Made by a program: the position numbers and the translations under genes. The notes under the pieces were generated by a model. The model searched no databases, had not been told where the DNA came from, and saw only the letters and a program-made list of their open reading frames with translations. DNA of 13,660 nucleotides from Opitutia bacterium UBA7350 (GTDB lineage Bacteria > Verrucomicrobiota > Verrucomicrobiia > Opitutales > Coraliomargaritaceae): the NCBI GenBank assembly GCA_002470925.1, contig DKOX01000027.1, forward strand, positions 1 to 13,660, given 5' to 3'. This document shows, piece by piece, positions 13,085-13,660 of this stretch. Every line of letters starts with the position of its first letter. The first letter of the stretch is position 1.

Positions 13085-13115
13085 GGGGACCAATAAAATT
13101 TGGTTTAGTTCAAAA

Positions 13116-13660
13116 TTAATAAGTTAGTGCTGCAGCAAAAGTTACAATATTATCGTCGTAGCTATAGCCAGCTTCATTAGAATCGTTATTTGAGAAGACA
13201 TAACCCGCATTCACATTCCAATAGCGATTAATGCGGTAGGTTCCGTTTAACCCAAGGGTGAGTAATTTGTCTTCTCGCTCACCAGCCAGGTAATCACGAA
13301 TGTTATATCCTGCCCTACCCGAAAATGATATCTTATTGTTCAAGACGTAGGAAGAACTCCAATTAAATTTCGTTTCCTCAGTCCCGGTACCAGTGGCCGA
13401 GGCGTCAAAGTTGCGATAAAGATTCAATCGATGAGTTAATTTGGAGCTTGCGGTCCATGTAAGATTGGAATCCAAACTCATTGAAGTCTTGTCGCGTGCG
13501 GAGTTATCGTGCTCGTACTGGTTGTAACCTACCTTAAAGGAACCCACTAATTTGGGAAGCAATTCGCCCCGCAAACCAACATTAAAATCGTCTGTGGTGG
13601 CATCTTGAGAGGAAGCCTCAACATCAATTTGTCCACGCTGGTAACCCACACTGAGATCCA
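13116..13660 (-). CDS. Outer-membrane beta-barrel protein of the exopolysaccharide locus, C-terminal part
   Basis: The frame is open to the window edge, so the N-terminus is missing; about 180 C-terminal residues are present. The sequence alternates polar and hydrophobic residues in strands of 9-12, with aromatic girdles and short turns (for example FNVGLRGELL, VGSFKVGYNQYEH, SFSGRAGYNIRDYL, YWNVNAGYVFSNND). It ends in VTFAAALTY, a typical outer-membrane signature with an aromatic last residue recognised by the BAM machinery. Such barrels (putative beta-barrel porin 2 type) are common beside short SLBB export proteins and chain-length kinases. Role as the exit pore for polysaccharide is inferred from the neighbours. 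An internal GTG at 13649 is not the true start, since the frame continues beyond it. Confidence 0.85.
   Translation of the reverse strand, partial: DLSVGYQRGQIDVEASSQDATTDDFNVGLRGELLPKLVGSFKVGYNQYEHDNSARDKTSMSLDSNLTWTASSKLTHRLNLYRNFDASATGTGTEETKFNWSSSYVLNNKISFSGRAGYNIRDYLAGEREDKLLTLGLNGTYRINRYWNVNAGYVFSNNDSNEAGYSYDDNIVTFAAALTY

Noticed and set aside
13091..13104. CCAATAAAATTTGG imperfect palindrome downstream of the beta-barrel gene
   Set aside because: Only four base pairs at each end pair well; too weak to call beside the strong hairpin next to it.

Overview
The window looks like chromosomal core and envelope DNA from a Gram-negative bacterium. I infer a member of the Verrucomicrobiota, perhaps Opitutia/Puniceicoccales. 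The basis is the gene mix (long periplasmic TPR protein, ExbB/ExbD pair, zinc-free bL31/bL36, Wza/Wzc-type export genes beside an outer-membrane beta-barrel) and the near absence of Shine-Dalgarno sequences before the start codons. This assignment comes from pattern recognition; no database search was run.

Layout. (a) 1-498, minus: the N-terminal part of the replication-fork ATPase RarA. It diverges from (b) 570-2225, plus: a shortened ComEC/Rec2 DNA-uptake channel. (c) 2279-2672, minus: a two-gene operon for the zinc-independent ribosomal proteins bL36 and bL31, ending in a terminator between it and comEC, with a palindrome in its promoter region. (d) 2762-8425, minus: six tightly packed genes read in the order TPR periplasmic protein, ExbB, ExbD, unknown single-pass membrane protein, dCMP deaminase, YqgE/AlgH. 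(e) 8511-8585, minus: tRNA-Arg(CCU). (f) 8712-8909, plus: a stand-alone bS18 gene with its own terminator, followed by tsaC/sua5 (9001-9981). (g) 10039-13660, minus: an exopolysaccharide export cassette read in the order beta-barrel outer-membrane protein (cut by the window edge), SLBB export protein, and a fused Wzz/tyrosine kinase. It ends in a terminator shared with tsaC.

How the parts may work together. In (d), ExbB and ExbD should form a proton-driven inner-membrane motor. The next gene encodes a membrane-anchored protein whose C-terminal end has a faintly TonB-like layout, and the operon starts with an 862-residue exported TPR protein, so the four may form one envelope machine. In (g), the kinase, export protein and beta-barrel should form a trans-envelope polysaccharide exporter. 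Its kinase has an unusual Gly/Tyr-rich repeat at the cytoplasmic N-terminus and an acidic tail after the tyrosine cluster. A terminator-like hairpin sits directly before the export gene's start codon.

There is no sign of phage, insertion sequences, CRISPR arrays or toxin-antitoxin modules. Most of the window is ordinary core sequence. The best candidates for novelty are the modified kinase, the leader hairpin, the motor-associated unknown protein, and the set of ribosomal proteins that lack zinc ligands.
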